Shown here: one piece after another, positions 43,460-52,128 of the stretch
How positions within the stretch are numbered: the stretch's first letter is position 1
Layout: each line of letters starts with the position of its first letter
Origin: an uncultured Collinsella sp.
Lineage (GTDB): Bacteria > Actinomycetota > Coriobacteriia > Coriobacteriales > Coriobacteriaceae
Length of the DNA stretch: 64,000 bases
NCBI GenBank assembly: GCA_900543515.1
Contig: UQRW01000003.1
Span: forward strand, 1 to 64,000
Reading direction: 5' to 3'
Translations under genes and position numbers: made by a program
Notes under the pieces: model-generated
The model's input: the letters and a program-made list of their open reading frames with translations, nothing else
What the model was told of the DNA's origin: nothing
The model's database searches: none

Positions 43460-45319
43460 CTACTGGGCAAACTGGCTGCAGTAGAGTTCGGCGTAGAAGC
43501 CGCCTGCCGCTAGCAGCTCGTCGTGCGTGCCGCGCTCGATAATCCGGCCGTCGCGCATCACTAGGATGCAGTCGGCGTTGCGAATCGTGCTCAGGCGATG
43601 CGCCACCACAAAGCTCGTGCGGCCGGCCATGAGCTCGTCGAATGCCGCCTGCACCTGCAGCTCGGTGCGAGTATCGATGCTCGACGTTGCCTCGTCCAGC
43701 AGCAGAATCGCCGGGTCGGTGAGCATGACACGCGCGATGCACAGCAGCTGTTTTTGACCCTGGCTAAACGTGCCGCCGTCCTCGCCGATGACTGTATCGT
43801 AGCCGCCTGGCAGCTGCACGATAAACTTGTGTGCGTGCGCGCGCTTGGCCGCCTCGATAACCTGCTCGCGCGTGGCATCCGGGCAACCGTAAGCGATGTT
43901 TTCCGCCACCGTGCCCTCGAACAGCCAAGTGTCCTGCAGCACCATGCCAAAGGCACGGCGAAGGCTTGCGCGCGTGTAGTCACGCGAAGACCTGCCATCG
44001 ACCATGATGCGTCCGGCATCGATATCGTAAAAGCGCAGCAGCAGGTTGATGAGCGTCGTCTTGCCGCAGCCCGTGGGGCCGACCAGGGCAAAGCGCATGC
44101 CGGGCTTAGCCTCGATGCAGATGTCCTGCAGCAGCTTGCGGTCGGGCACGTAGCTAAAGTCCACATGCTCAAAGGTCACCTCACCCTGCGGGGCGGCAAG
44201 TTCCACGGCATCCGCCGCATCGGGCTCCTGCTCGCGCGCATCGAGCAGCGCAAACATGCGGCGCGCCGAGGCATACGCCGTCTGGATCTGCGTAATGACG
44301 TTGGTGACCTCGTTGAACGGCTTGGTGTACTGGTTGGCATAGGACAGGAAAATCTGCACACCGCCCACCGTAAGCGCCGCGGGCACGCCCGTGATCACGC
44401 CCACGCAGCCGATCACAGCGACCACGGCATAGATGATGTTATTGATAAAGCGCGTGCCGGGGTTGGAGAGCGAACCCATAAACTGCGCGCGCTCGCCCGC
44501 GGTGTAGAGCTCGGCATTGAGGGCATCGAAGCGTTGCTGAGCGTTCGAGCCATAGGCAAAGGCGTCGACAAGCTTCTGCTCGCCCACGTACTCCTCGATA
44601 TGGCCGCCAAGCTGACCTTGAATACGCTGCTGCGCCGTAAAGCTCTTGTTGGAGAGTTTGGCGATGGCGCTGGCCGCAAAGATGGAGAGCGGCGTGACGA
44701 GCACCACTACGAGCGTCATGGTCAGGTTGATGGAAAGCATAAACGCGAGCGTGCCAACGATGGCAATAACACCGGTGAAGAGCTGCGTGAAGCCCTGCAG
44801 CAGACCGTCGCCCACCTGGTCGACGTCGTTGACCACGCGGCTCATAAGGTCGCCGTGGGCATGGCTGTCGATAAAGCTGAGCGGCATGCGGCTGAGCTTG
44901 TCGCTCGCCTCCACGCGCATGTCGCGCACCGTCTCGTAGGACAGGCGGTTGACGCAGTAGCCCTGTAGCCACTGGAAGGCCGCAGCACCTACGACGACAA
45001 TCGCGAGCTTGGTAACGAGCGGCAGCAGTGCGTCAAAGTCCACCTGCCCGGCGGCAACGATCAGGTCGATGCCCTCGCCGATGAGGATGGGCGTGTAGAG
45101 CTGCAGAATCACGGAGATGGCGGCGCTCACAAACGACGCAACAAACGAAATGCGATGCGGACGAACGTAGCCCAGCAGGCGGCGGGTCACCGCACCCACG
45201 GGATAGCGCTCGGGATCGCCGGGCTGGCGCGGACCGTCGCCCAGGTCGTTGAGGTTATCGTTACCGGACACGTTGGCCGTCATCGTGGCGACCGAACCGG
45301 AGGAAGTGTACGGATTCAT
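43460..45319 (-). CDS. ABC exporter half-transporter, canonical-site subunit
   Basis: A 619-residue half exporter. After ~35 variable residues come six helices and an ATPase with Walker A GPTGCGKTT, Walker B ILLLDEATSSID (catalytic Glu) and switch His in FVVAHRLSTI. Its own signature is the altered FSQGQKQL, which faces the degenerate site of the partner. ATG follows the partner's TAA directly with no gap; ggagg inside the partner gene is its ribosome binding site. Same asymmetric design as the pair at 13151-16877, but the two pairs are not close copies. Confidence 0.93.
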   Translation of the reverse strand: MNPYTSSGSVATMTANVSGNDNLNDLGDGPRQPGDPERYPVGAVTRRLLGYVRPHRISFVASFVSAAISVILQLYTPILIGEGIDLIVAAGQVDFDALLPLVTKLAIVVVGAAAFQWLQGYCVNRLSYETVRDMRVEASDKLSRMPLSFIDSHAHGDLMSRVVNDVDQVGDGLLQGFTQLFTGVIAIVGTLAFMLSINLTMTLVVVLVTPLSIFAASAIAKLSNKSFTAQQRIQGQLGGHIEEYVGEQKLVDAFAYGSNAQQRFDALNAELYTAGERAQFMGSLSNPGTRFINNIIYAVVAVIGCVGVITGVPAALTVGGVQIFLSYANQYTKPFNEVTNVITQIQTAYASARRMFALLDAREQEPDAADAVELAAPQGEVTFEHVDFSYVPDRKLLQDICIEAKPGMRFALVGPTGCGKTTLINLLLRFYDIDAGRIMVDGRSSRDYTRASLRRAFGMVLQDTWLFEGTVAENIAYGCPDATREQVIEAAKRAHAHKFIVQLPGGYDTVIGEDGGTFSQGQKQLLCIARVMLTDPAILLLDEATSSIDTRTELQVQAAFDELMAGRTSFVVAHRLSTIRNADCILVMRDGRIIERGTHDELLAAGGFYAELYCSQFAQ

Positions 45320-47200
45320 TTAGCAGCCCTCCTTTGCGCAGACGGATGTGGGGGCGCACACGGCGCCTGGGGCGGACGCGGGTCTTGGGGTGGGCGTGGG
45401 CGTCGTGCTCCCCTGCTGGCCCTCGAGCTCCTCGCGTCGCAGCTGCGACTGGCAAATCTCGCGGTAGAGCTGGCAGCTTGCATACAGCTCGTCATGCGTG
45501 CCCAGGCCCGCAACCGAGCCGTGGTCGAGTACGCAGATCATGTCGGCGTCGCGCACGGTCGAAACGCGCTGGCTTACGATCACCGTAGTCAGCGGCAGCC
45601 CGCCCTCAGCAGCGCCACACACGCTGCGCTCGTGGATGGCATGGCGAAGCGCCGCGTCGGTCTTAAAGTCGAGCGCCGAGGCGGAGTCGTCCATGATCAG
45701 GACCTGAGGCGAGCCCACCAGGGCGCGCGCGATGGTCAGGCGCTGGCGTTGGCCACCGCTGAAGTTCTTACCGTCCGCCTCGACCGGGGCGTCGAGCCCC
45801 TGAGGCTTGTTGCGCACGAACTCGCTCGCCTGCGCCATGTCGAGCGCCGCCCAGAGCCCCTCGTCGGTCGCTGACTCGTCACGCCAGGTCAGGTTACTGC
45901 GGATCGTGCCGCTCACCAGCGACGCGCGTTGCGGGACGGTCGCGACCACATGGCGCAGCTGATCGAGCGGCCAGGCGCGCACGTCGGAGCCCATCACGCT
46001 CACGCTGCCGGTGCTCGCATCGTACAGGCGCGGGATGAGCGAGACGAGCGTCGACTTACCGCTACCCGTGCCGCCGATAATGCCGAGCGTCTTGCCCAGC
46101 GGGAGCTCCAGGGTCACATCGTTGACGGCATTGGCCGCGCCCGCGCCAAACGAAAAGCTCGCATGGCTAAAGCTCAGCGCAGAGACCGGGGCGTCGACGT
46201 CCGTCGCGGGTGCCTGGGGCAGTGCGACCGGCTCGTTGTTCTCGTCGGTGATGCTCGGCTCGCAGTTGAGCACCTCGTTGATACGCGAAGCACTCGCGCT
46301 CGCCTTGGTAAAGACCACGACCAGGTTGGCGACATACACGATGGAGGTCAGGGTCTGCGTCATGTAGTTGACGAACGCCATGACCTGGCCCTGCGTGAGC
46401 TCGCCCACGTTGACCTGGATGCCGCCCACCCACAGGATGGCGCACACGCCCAGGTTCATCACCAAAAACGTGACGGGATTAAGGATTGACGAGAGCTTGC
46501 CCACCGCGATGGCGGTATTGGCCTGGTCATCGGCGGCTTGGGCAAAGCGCTCGCGCTCGTGATCTTCGCGTACAAAGGCGCGAACCACGCGGGCGCCCGA
46601 AAGCCCCTCGCGGCAAATGAGCGCGATGCGGTCAAGCTTTGCCTGCAGCTGCTTGTAGTACGGAATGCAGCGCGCCATGACAAACCAAAACACCAGGCCA
46701 ATGGCGGGCGTGCAAATCAAAAAGATCATGCCGAGCTTAAGGTCGATGGCAAGGGCCGCGCACATAGAGCCCACCGCCAAGAAGGGCCAGCGGATGAGCA
46801 TGCGCACGCCCAGCGCCACGGCAAGCTGCACCTGGTTGACGTCGTTGGTGATGCGGGTGATAAGCGACGGCGTGCCAAAGCGGTCGAGTTCGGCATAGCT
46901 CAGTTTGTTGATGTGCTCGTAGAGCGCGCCGCGAATGTCGGTGCCCATGCCCTGCGAGGTCAGCGCCGCCATCTTTTGGCAGACAAGCGTAAACGAGATG
47001 CCGATCACAGCCATGGCGGCAAGTAGCATGCCGTAGTGGATAACGGCGCTCACGTCGTGCGAGCCAATGCCCTTGTCGATCATCTGGGCAATCACCAGCG
47101 GCGTCAGCAGGTCAAAGATCACTTCGATCAGCTTACACGCAGGACCGATCACCATATACCGGCGAAACTTACCACCAAAACGCCTAAGCAGCTCAATCAT
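45320..47200 (-). CDS. ABC exporter half-transporter, degenerate-site subunit
   Basis: A 626-residue half exporter, first gene of the pair. Six membrane helices, then Walker A GGTGSGKST, signature FSGGQRQRLTIARAL (canonical), Walker B VLIMDDSASALD (Asp for the catalytic Glu) and Gln for the switch His in VIVSQRVSTV. A Pro/Thr-rich tail of ~25 residues ends in EGC. Start at 47200 (MIELLRRFGG) has gggag 9 bp upstream; an 11-residue extension to 47233 lacks one. The substrate is unknown, and no regulator is adjacent. Confidence 0.92.
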   Translation of the reverse strand: MIELLRRFGGKFRRYMVIGPACKLIEVIFDLLTPLVIAQMIDKGIGSHDVSAVIHYGMLLAAMAVIGISFTLVCQKMAALTSQGMGTDIRGALYEHINKLSYAELDRFGTPSLITRITNDVNQVQLAVALGVRMLIRWPFLAVGSMCAALAIDLKLGMIFLICTPAIGLVFWFVMARCIPYYKQLQAKLDRIALICREGLSGARVVRAFVREDHERERFAQAADDQANTAIAVGKLSSILNPVTFLVMNLGVCAILWVGGIQVNVGELTQGQVMAFVNYMTQTLTSIVYVANLVVVFTKASASASRINEVLNCEPSITDENNEPVALPQAPATDVDAPVSALSFSHASFSFGAGAANAVNDVTLELPLGKTLGIIGGTGSGKSTLVSLIPRLYDASTGSVSVMGSDVRAWPLDQLRHVVATVPQRASLVSGTIRSNLTWRDESATDEGLWAALDMAQASEFVRNKPQGLDAPVEADGKNFSGGQRQRLTIARALVGSPQVLIMDDSASALDFKTDAALRHAIHERSVCGAAEGGLPLTTVIVSQRVSTVRDADMICVLDHGSVAGLGTHDELYASCQLYREICQSQLRREELEGQQGSTTPTPTPRPASAPGAVCAPTSVCAKEGC

Positions 47201-47348
47201 AAAAAGGCGCTCCCTATCATCATCCACATTCAATTCGAATCATGATAGTACCGCCACCCCAAAAGAAGCGTAAACAACTCGTCATTTCTAACGGGATTCA
47301 GTTTTCAGAGAGGTATACGCGCGCACCCAGCCAGTGTCGGGTCGACCG

Positions 47349-47377
47349 CTTGGTATACTTACATTAGTGTTACCAAG
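47349..47377. promoter_or_regulatory. Dyad upstream of the truncated secreted gene
   Basis: cttggta (47349-47355) and taccaag (47371-47377) form an inverted pair 33 bp before the start of the gene at 47410. It may be an operator. Weak evidence. Confidence 0.35.
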
Positions 47378-47409
47378 TTAGTCGCCGACCCTTGAAATGA
47401 GGTGCCGAG

Positions 47410-47694
47410 ATGAACGACATTCTCGCAAGAAGAGCAAAACGAGCAACCATGGGCATCGCCCTTTCCGCGGCACTTGTCGCGGGAATCGCCCCCGCAGCGG
47501 CGATCGCGGCAGAAACCAGTTCCCCCACCGGTGCAGTTGCCTTGCAGACGGAAGACGCGGCCGCCGCAAAAGAAAAGGCGTATGCAGCCATGCAGGAAGC
47601 GCTCAAAAACCTCGAAGCCGCAAAAAAGGCCGCGAGTTCCGAGAAAATTGCGCGCTTTAATAATGACATTGCCCGTTTTCAAAGGCTCTGTTAG
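47410..47694 (+). pseudogene. Truncated secreted protein gene cut by the island
   Basis: A signal peptide (ATMGIALSAALVAGIAPAAA) is followed by an Ala/Lys/Glu-rich coiled-coil start (AKEKAYAAMQEALKNLEAAK). The reading frame enters the IS terminal repeat at 47684 and ends a few codons later, so the last residues (RLC) are encoded by the IS end. The missing 3' part does not occur on the other side of the island, where the truncated gene is of a different family. GAGGTGCCGAG precedes the start. Confidence 0.75.
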
Positions 47695-47738
47695 ACCAGC
47701 ATTGACATGCAGCACTTTTTCAAGCTAGAAAGAAAATA

Positions 47739-47767
47739 CCCGAGAGCAATTCGTTTTTGTTCTCGGG
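47739..47767 (-). terminator. Terminator of the RM gene in unit A
   Basis: Stem cccgaga/tctcggg just after the RM stop codon, followed on the minus strand by a T-rich tattttctttct. Confidence 0.65.
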
Positions 47768-47774
47768 CATTAGT

Positions 47775-50492
47775 TTATTTCGGAGGTTTGAATGCTGTTA
47801 AAACTGACAAAGCACGTTCGTCTGAGTTGCAGATATCAATGTTAACCAGTTGGCTAACCTCTTCAAGAAGCGCTGCCGCCTTCTTTCGGGTTTCTGCTAG
47901 CTCCTCCATTCTTTCTTGAATAACCCGCATCGATTTTAGATTGGGAATCGGAAGTTGTAGCTCACCAAGGACATCCCAAGAAATTCGTGTCCTTCCGATA
48001 CCTGTGGAAAGCAATATCAAATCTGAGCGGGCTGTATCAGATCTGATTAACGACCATAGCGTATAAACGGTCAATGGGTCTTTTGGCTGAATAACGGTAT
48101 ATTCAGAGGACACGTATAAACCAGCTGTATTTGAATCGACAACGGCAACGGCGCCATTAACGGCGTTGATGTTACTTAGAACGATATCGTCTTTTTTTAG
48201 CTTAAAAAGCTGTTCATAACTAACATCCTCTGCGTAAGATTCATCACCCGCGGCAATCGTTCCGTCATACCTAACAACTGCAAAGGTGACTTTCTTCTTC
48301 CTGTTATCCCCTCTGGTGTAAAAGAGGTCACCCGCTCGGCCCTCACAAGCGGCACCGGAAGCCCAAATGGGTTCAGCAATGTCTTTGACAGCACGGACTC
48401 TATAACCACGTTCGTTCCATTTTTCGACGTTTCTGCCGGCAACAAGAAGCGTGGCTTTTACATCCATCCGGTTTTCTATGCGTTTTGGATCAACCGAATA
48501 CAGTCGAGCAATTTCAGGGTCACCATCTAAAAATGCTTTATATCCATTAACGATATCGGTGATCTCTTCTTTCGCCTTTTGCGCTGTAATTGCGTCAGAC
48601 GGAAGAACTCTCTCCCTGTTTGGACTATCTAGCCCCACATACGAGCAGTATCGCATATAGACTCGTGGCTGATCCTGGGCGGCATCTATCTTCTTCTGCA
48701 AAAAGAGCAGCGATGTCTTGACTCTTGCCTGAGAGCGTTGGAATGCGTCACCGGGGAGCGATATAACTGCCTTGACGATGAAATGACTCCTGATCCAGTC
48801 CCTGACGTAAGAAGTGTCTTCACCTCCAAGTATTCCATCGTCTAGCACGGTTATTAAAGAACCACCAGGCTTTAGAATGTCGTAATAGCGTTCAATGAAT
48901 AAAACGCTTGAGCGTACGGTTCCACGCAAACTCGAGACCCCATTTCCATCTGGACGATGCGCGATGGAGTAATCTTTGAGAAGGGTTAAATCAGACGGTT
49001 CGGAGCATTTATACTCCGCAGCAAACGGCGGATTGGTTAGCGCCAAGTCGAAATAGCCGTTACGCCCGGAAATTGCATCTCGAAATTCCTTTTTCTCGCT
49101 CCTTAATTCGAGCGAATCCGCGTCCTCTTCTACAGTGATGTTCTTATCAAGGGAATCTAGCTGGAAGATTTTGCTACCGCCGTCTCCATGAAGAAACATG
49201 TTCATACGAGCAATACGTGCTAAAGCTGGATCCCTAGCCGCATCGATGCCCCATATGCAATTTTCGGCAATGCTTTTCTTGATTTCCTGTTTTTCTCTCT
49301 TCGACAGAGAGGCATTGGAATCAACTTTTTCCCACATGCCATTCAGGGCCCCAATAAGGAACCCGCCAGAGCCGCAGCACGCATCAATGATTTGTGAGCA
49401 ATCGGAGATGTTTCTACCAACGTGCAGGTCTGAGAGGCCTACAGCGATATCAACAATACTTCTCGGCGTAAAATACTGCCCAAGTGATTTACCCCTTAAA
49501 GTCGCGTTCAGAAACGTTTCGAACATGCGTCCGTTGAGGTCGTCTTCAATTAGATGAAGATCAACTCCTTCAAATCGCTTAACAAGTTCTTTAATCGTTC
49601 CTGCGGATAGACGTATCTTCTCGTTGGGTTCAAAAATGCGCTTCTTCTTTTTCTGGGCAATCAGATCCTCGAAGTTCTTTACCAACTTAGCGAAAAGAAT
49701 CGTGTTGACGGGATTTGGGGTCGTTTCCTCGGCCTTTTTTATCCATTGGGATGAAAATTTAGCTCGTGAAATTGGCACCGAGTAACCTTCATCCGTTTCA
49801 TATCCTTCACTGCATTCATGAGCTTCTTTATCGGAGGTCATTTTTAGGAAAATCACCTTCACAAATTCAGTGAATGCGGCTCCATAGCTGAGATGTTCGT
49901 GCTTATAGATATAGGAATGTGCGCTTCCGAATAGTTTATTAACCGCAGAGGGCCCGATTTGCTTCAACACGATGCGCTCTTCCTCTTTTTCACTCGAGAG
50001 CTCAGTAGGAGGAGTCGTGTTAAAAGAACGCGGTGACAGGTATCCGGCAAAGGTGTCGAAGGCCTTGGAGCCCTTATTCATATCAGAAAGAGACAATGTG
50101 AGAACGGGCTCTGCACTATCCCATCTGTACAGCTGCGTTTTCAAGCCGTTCGTTAAAACGAAGTATTGGACTGGATTGTCTTTATAACCCTGGTTGATTA
50201 GGAGGCAATAGCTTGAGCATTGTCCGACCCAATCGTCTAGATCTTCCTTGGTTGATTTGGCATCAATGACGAAACGCACCTTTCTTCTATACGAAAGTGC
50301 GTAATCGGGCTTGTAAGGTATCTTCTTTCGGCCCAAGTTTACATTGAGTGCCGAAATGCTTTCCTTTGTTTTTATTTGACTGTCTGACCAGCCCAGGCGC
50401 TTGAGAAGCCTGTCTACAAAAAACTGCTCTACAGATGCTTCATTACTCAAATCTTCTTCTCTGCAGATTGCTTTATTCGCCGTATTATTCAT
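47775..50492 (-). CDS. Single-chain restriction-modification enzyme A (nuclease-methylase-specificity)
   Basis: A 905-residue protein. Residues ~20-110 look like a type I HsdR N-terminal PD-(D/E)xK nuclease (KPDYALSYRRKVRFVIDAKS). The middle is an N6-adenine methylase with motif I DACCGSGGFLIGAL (near 367) and catalytic NPPF (near 484). An HsdM-type segment SLGQYFTPRSIVDI precedes motif I. The C-terminal ~250 residues resemble a specificity domain ending in a helical QERMEELAETRKKAAALLEE. This fits type IIG-like or fused type I enzymes that cut and methylate with one polypeptide. Its start overlaps the RelB-like gene by 8 bp. Codon use and AT content differ from neighbours. Confidence 0.85.
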   Translation of the reverse strand: MNNTANKAICREEDLSNEASVEQFFVDRLLKRLGWSDSQIKTKESISALNVNLGRKKIPYKPDYALSYRRKVRFVIDAKSTKEDLDDWVGQCSSYCLLINQGYKDNPVQYFVLTNGLKTQLYRWDSAEPVLTLSLSDMNKGSKAFDTFAGYLSPRSFNTTPPTELSSEKEEERIVLKQIGPSAVNKLFGSAHSYIYKHEHLSYGAAFTEFVKVIFLKMTSDKEAHECSEGYETDEGYSVPISRAKFSSQWIKKAEETTPNPVNTILFAKLVKNFEDLIAQKKKKRIFEPNEKIRLSAGTIKELVKRFEGVDLHLIEDDLNGRMFETFLNATLRGKSLGQYFTPRSIVDIAVGLSDLHVGRNISDCSQIIDACCGSGGFLIGALNGMWEKVDSNASLSKREKQEIKKSIAENCIWGIDAARDPALARIARMNMFLHGDGGSKIFQLDSLDKNITVEEDADSLELRSEKKEFRDAISGRNGYFDLALTNPPFAAEYKCSEPSDLTLLKDYSIAHRPDGNGVSSLRGTVRSSVLFIERYYDILKPGGSLITVLDDGILGGEDTSYVRDWIRSHFIVKAVISLPGDAFQRSQARVKTSLLFLQKKIDAAQDQPRVYMRYCSYVGLDSPNRERVLPSDAITAQKAKEEITDIVNGYKAFLDGDPEIARLYSVDPKRIENRMDVKATLLVAGRNVEKWNERGYRVRAVKDIAEPIWASGAACEGRAGDLFYTRGDNRKKKVTFAVVRYDGTIAAGDESYAEDVSYEQLFKLKKDDIVLSNINAVNGAVAVVDSNTAGLYVSSEYTVIQPKDPLTVYTLWSLIRSDTARSDLILLSTGIGRTRISWDVLGELQLPIPNLKSMRVIQERMEELAETRKKAAALLEEVSQLVNIDICNSDERALSVLTAFKPPK

Positions 50493-50664
50493 TCGGTTTA
50501 TTTACTTTCATCTCAAACGGCATGCCACCCTCGCGGATCACCGCTCGGAGGAACATGTTCATCGCCGCGGACATGGACAGACCGAGCTCATCGAGGATGG
50601 CGGACGCCTCCTTCTTCACCTCCGGCTCGATCCTGATGGTGGTTGCGGGTATGTTCGACGGCAT
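50485..50664 (-). CDS. RelB/DinJ-like ribbon-helix-helix protein A
   Basis: A 59-residue protein of the RelB/DinJ antitoxin type: PSNIPATTIRIEPEVKKEA (beta strand and first helix), LDELGLSMSAAMNMFLRAV (second helix). Start at 50664 has aggag 6 bp upstream. No toxin gene is adjacent; instead its stop codon overlaps the start of the RM gene (ATGAATAA). The same pairing occurs at 59968/59969. It may regulate the RM gene or transposition. Confidence 0.85.
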   Translation of the reverse strand: MPSNIPATTIRIEPEVKKEASAILDELGLSMSAAMNMFLRAVIREGGMPFEMKVNKPNE

Positions 50665-50712
50665 GGCGGCTCCTATCTCTTGTGTATACCACGGTGCCAC
50701 CATTTTAACGGA

Positions 50713-50912
50713 CTAAGCCGCCCTCGATACCCAGTAGTCCATATAGGGCGGTAGGACGTTGAACATGTCACGAATGCGGGTCGCGCAGGAGCCGTTGGCG
50801 AGCTGACGAGCGACCGTGGACTCCGCCGTGCGGGAGTCGGTTGCCATGAAGGTGCGGCACCAGCGGAACCAGTCGAGGTAAGCGCCGAGGTGCTTGGTGG
50901 ACACTCTCAAAG
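50713..50912 (-). pseudogene. C-terminal fragment of IS1595-type transposase (unit A)
   Basis: The last ~65 residues of the transposase are recognisable (GAYLDWFRWCRTFMATDS through [10 protein letters not shown]), about 85% identical by eye to the intact copy at 60213-61268. Upstream of position ~50912 the similarity stops. Confidence 0.85.
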
Positions 50913-51127
50913 CGCAGGTCCACCGTCTCGCTATAGCTCCTCGATTCCTTTTTATAGGAGGATATTGCTTGTCCCTTGTTCCGAAAGGACTTTGGGTAGC
51001 TGAACTCGTCATTTTCGATATTTGAGGTCAGATGCTCTCTGCCAATTTGCCCTATGATGTCAAGCCGCTTCAATTAGGACCACCGCCCAGCGGCAATCCC
51101 CATAGGTGCGAAGCGCCTATCTACTCT

Positions 51128-51184
51128 CTCCCTCTTGACCTCCGGCTCTATCCGGATCGTCGTGGCTGGTATGTTCGAAGGCAT
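51128..51184 (-). pseudogene. Truncated RelB/DinJ-like gene (third copy)
   Basis: Nineteen codons match the RelB-like genes (PSNIPATTIRIEPEVK), then the match ends. With the transposase scrap at 51225-51345 it marks a third, nearly erased unit of the same kind. Confidence 0.75.
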
Positions 51185-51224
51185 GGTTGCACTCTTTCTC
51201 GTATATCACGGTGCAAACATTCTA

Positions 51225-51345
51225 CCGTTCCTATGCCGCTGCGGCATCCTAATAGTCCATGTAAGGCGGGCGGGACGTTGAACATGCCCCTGATACGGCT
51301 CTTGCAGACGCTGTTCGCGAGCTGGCGGGCGACAGCCCCTCTGCG
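51225..51345 (-). pseudogene. Transposase C-terminal scrap (third copy)
   Basis: AVARQLANSVCKSRIRGMFN matches the transposase C-terminus. A frameshift follows, within the equivalent of [10 protein letters not shown]. It is directly 3' of the sortase gene. Confidence 0.75.
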
Positions 51346-51357
51346 GATTTGCAATCT

Positions 51358-52128
51358 TTAAAAAGTCTTTTCGCAAACCAAAACGCTGCGGTATCGATCG
51401 CCGCCAATCGCGGAAGAGCATGTCACCAACGTGATAACAGAGTCGGAACCAGAGGAATCCGACTTCGCGCTAGCGTGCTCAGCCAATGAAGTGAGCCAGG
51501 CCTTGAAGTCTAACTCTCCAGCAAAGTCAAATCGTAGAAGCAGATCAAAGTTTTTAGGAACTCTCATGCCAAGCAACGGCATATATCGAATGGTATTGCC
51601 ATCTGCGTTCGTGAATGTCACGGCTCCAATATTTGCAAAACAATCCGTCCGATAACAATTCTGGAGTTCGGTAAAGCCCAGAGTTCCATATCCCATGTTA
51701 TGAGCGTACACGAGCATGTTTGCACTTGATGGCGATGAGCCTTCAGCTATATACGGACACCCGGAGAATGACGGTAAGCGATCGAAACCGTGATTGAGGT
51801 AGAAACCGTTAGGGTCACCCTGGCGGCATGAGACAACGGGCGTTGAGATCGAGGTCCCTTCGACCGTAAGCCAACCGGCGTAGTCCGGGTTCTCGTCTTT
51901 TAGAGACACGCCGCCGTCTGCTTGCGCTTTCTGTTCAGCTGCATTTGCGATTGCAGCCTCTCTAACAATCTCGGCACCCAGGCATATGAAGATAAACACT
52001 GAGGCGACAAGAACACCAACCGTCAATTTCACGGCAGTGGAGCTTTTGCTACCAGATGCGACGCGCTCACAATTCCGATCGAAACGCCTTTTCGCAATTT
52101 TGCTGAACGGACCTACGAGGGGAATCAT
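51358..52128 (-). CDS. Class B-type sortase
   Basis: A 256-residue membrane-bound transpeptidase. A helix at residues ~32-52 (VKLTVGVLVASVFIFICLG) anchors it. Active-site residues are His in LVYAHNMGYGTLG, Cys in TLVTCSSAIGG and Arg in DRYRSVLVCEK. The DYAGWLTVEGTSISTPVV segment is typical of SrtB-like enzymes on mobile elements. Its start overlaps the helicase stop by 4 bp (ATGA), so it is the last gene of the mobilisation operon. No sortase substrate is visible inside the island; the surface protein at 37907 is outside and may be served by another sortase. Confidence 0.9.
   Translation of the reverse strand: MIPLVGPFSKIAKRRFDRNCERVASGSKSSTAVKLTVGVLVASVFIFICLGAEIVREAAIANAAEQKAQADGGVSLKDENPDYAGWLTVEGTSISTPVVSCRQGDPNGFYLNHGFDRLPSFSGCPYIAEGSSPSSANMLVYAHNMGYGTLGFTELQNCYRTDCFANIGAVTFTNADGNTIRYMPLLGMRVPKNFDLLLRFDFAGELDFKAWLTSLAEHASAKSDSSGSDSVITLVTCSSAIGGDRYRSVLVCEKTF

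Larger units (their letters stand above)
47684..51020 (-). mobile_element. Degraded IS1595-type unit A with restriction-modification cargo
   Basis: It begins with the terminal repeat ggctctgttagacca (47684), identical in its first 15 bases to those of the intact unit at 57187-61347. It then holds, in the same order and orientation, a single-chain RM gene, a RelB-like gene and the C-terminal remnant of the same transposase. The right terminal repeat and most of the transposase are lost. The RM part is clearly AT-richer than the surrounding chromosome. Confidence 0.75.

Noticed and set aside
50485..50664. Classical RelBE-type toxin-antitoxin pair
   Set aside because: No RelE/ParE/YafQ-like gene is adjacent to any of the three RelB-like copies; the coupled gene is an RM enzyme, or nothing.
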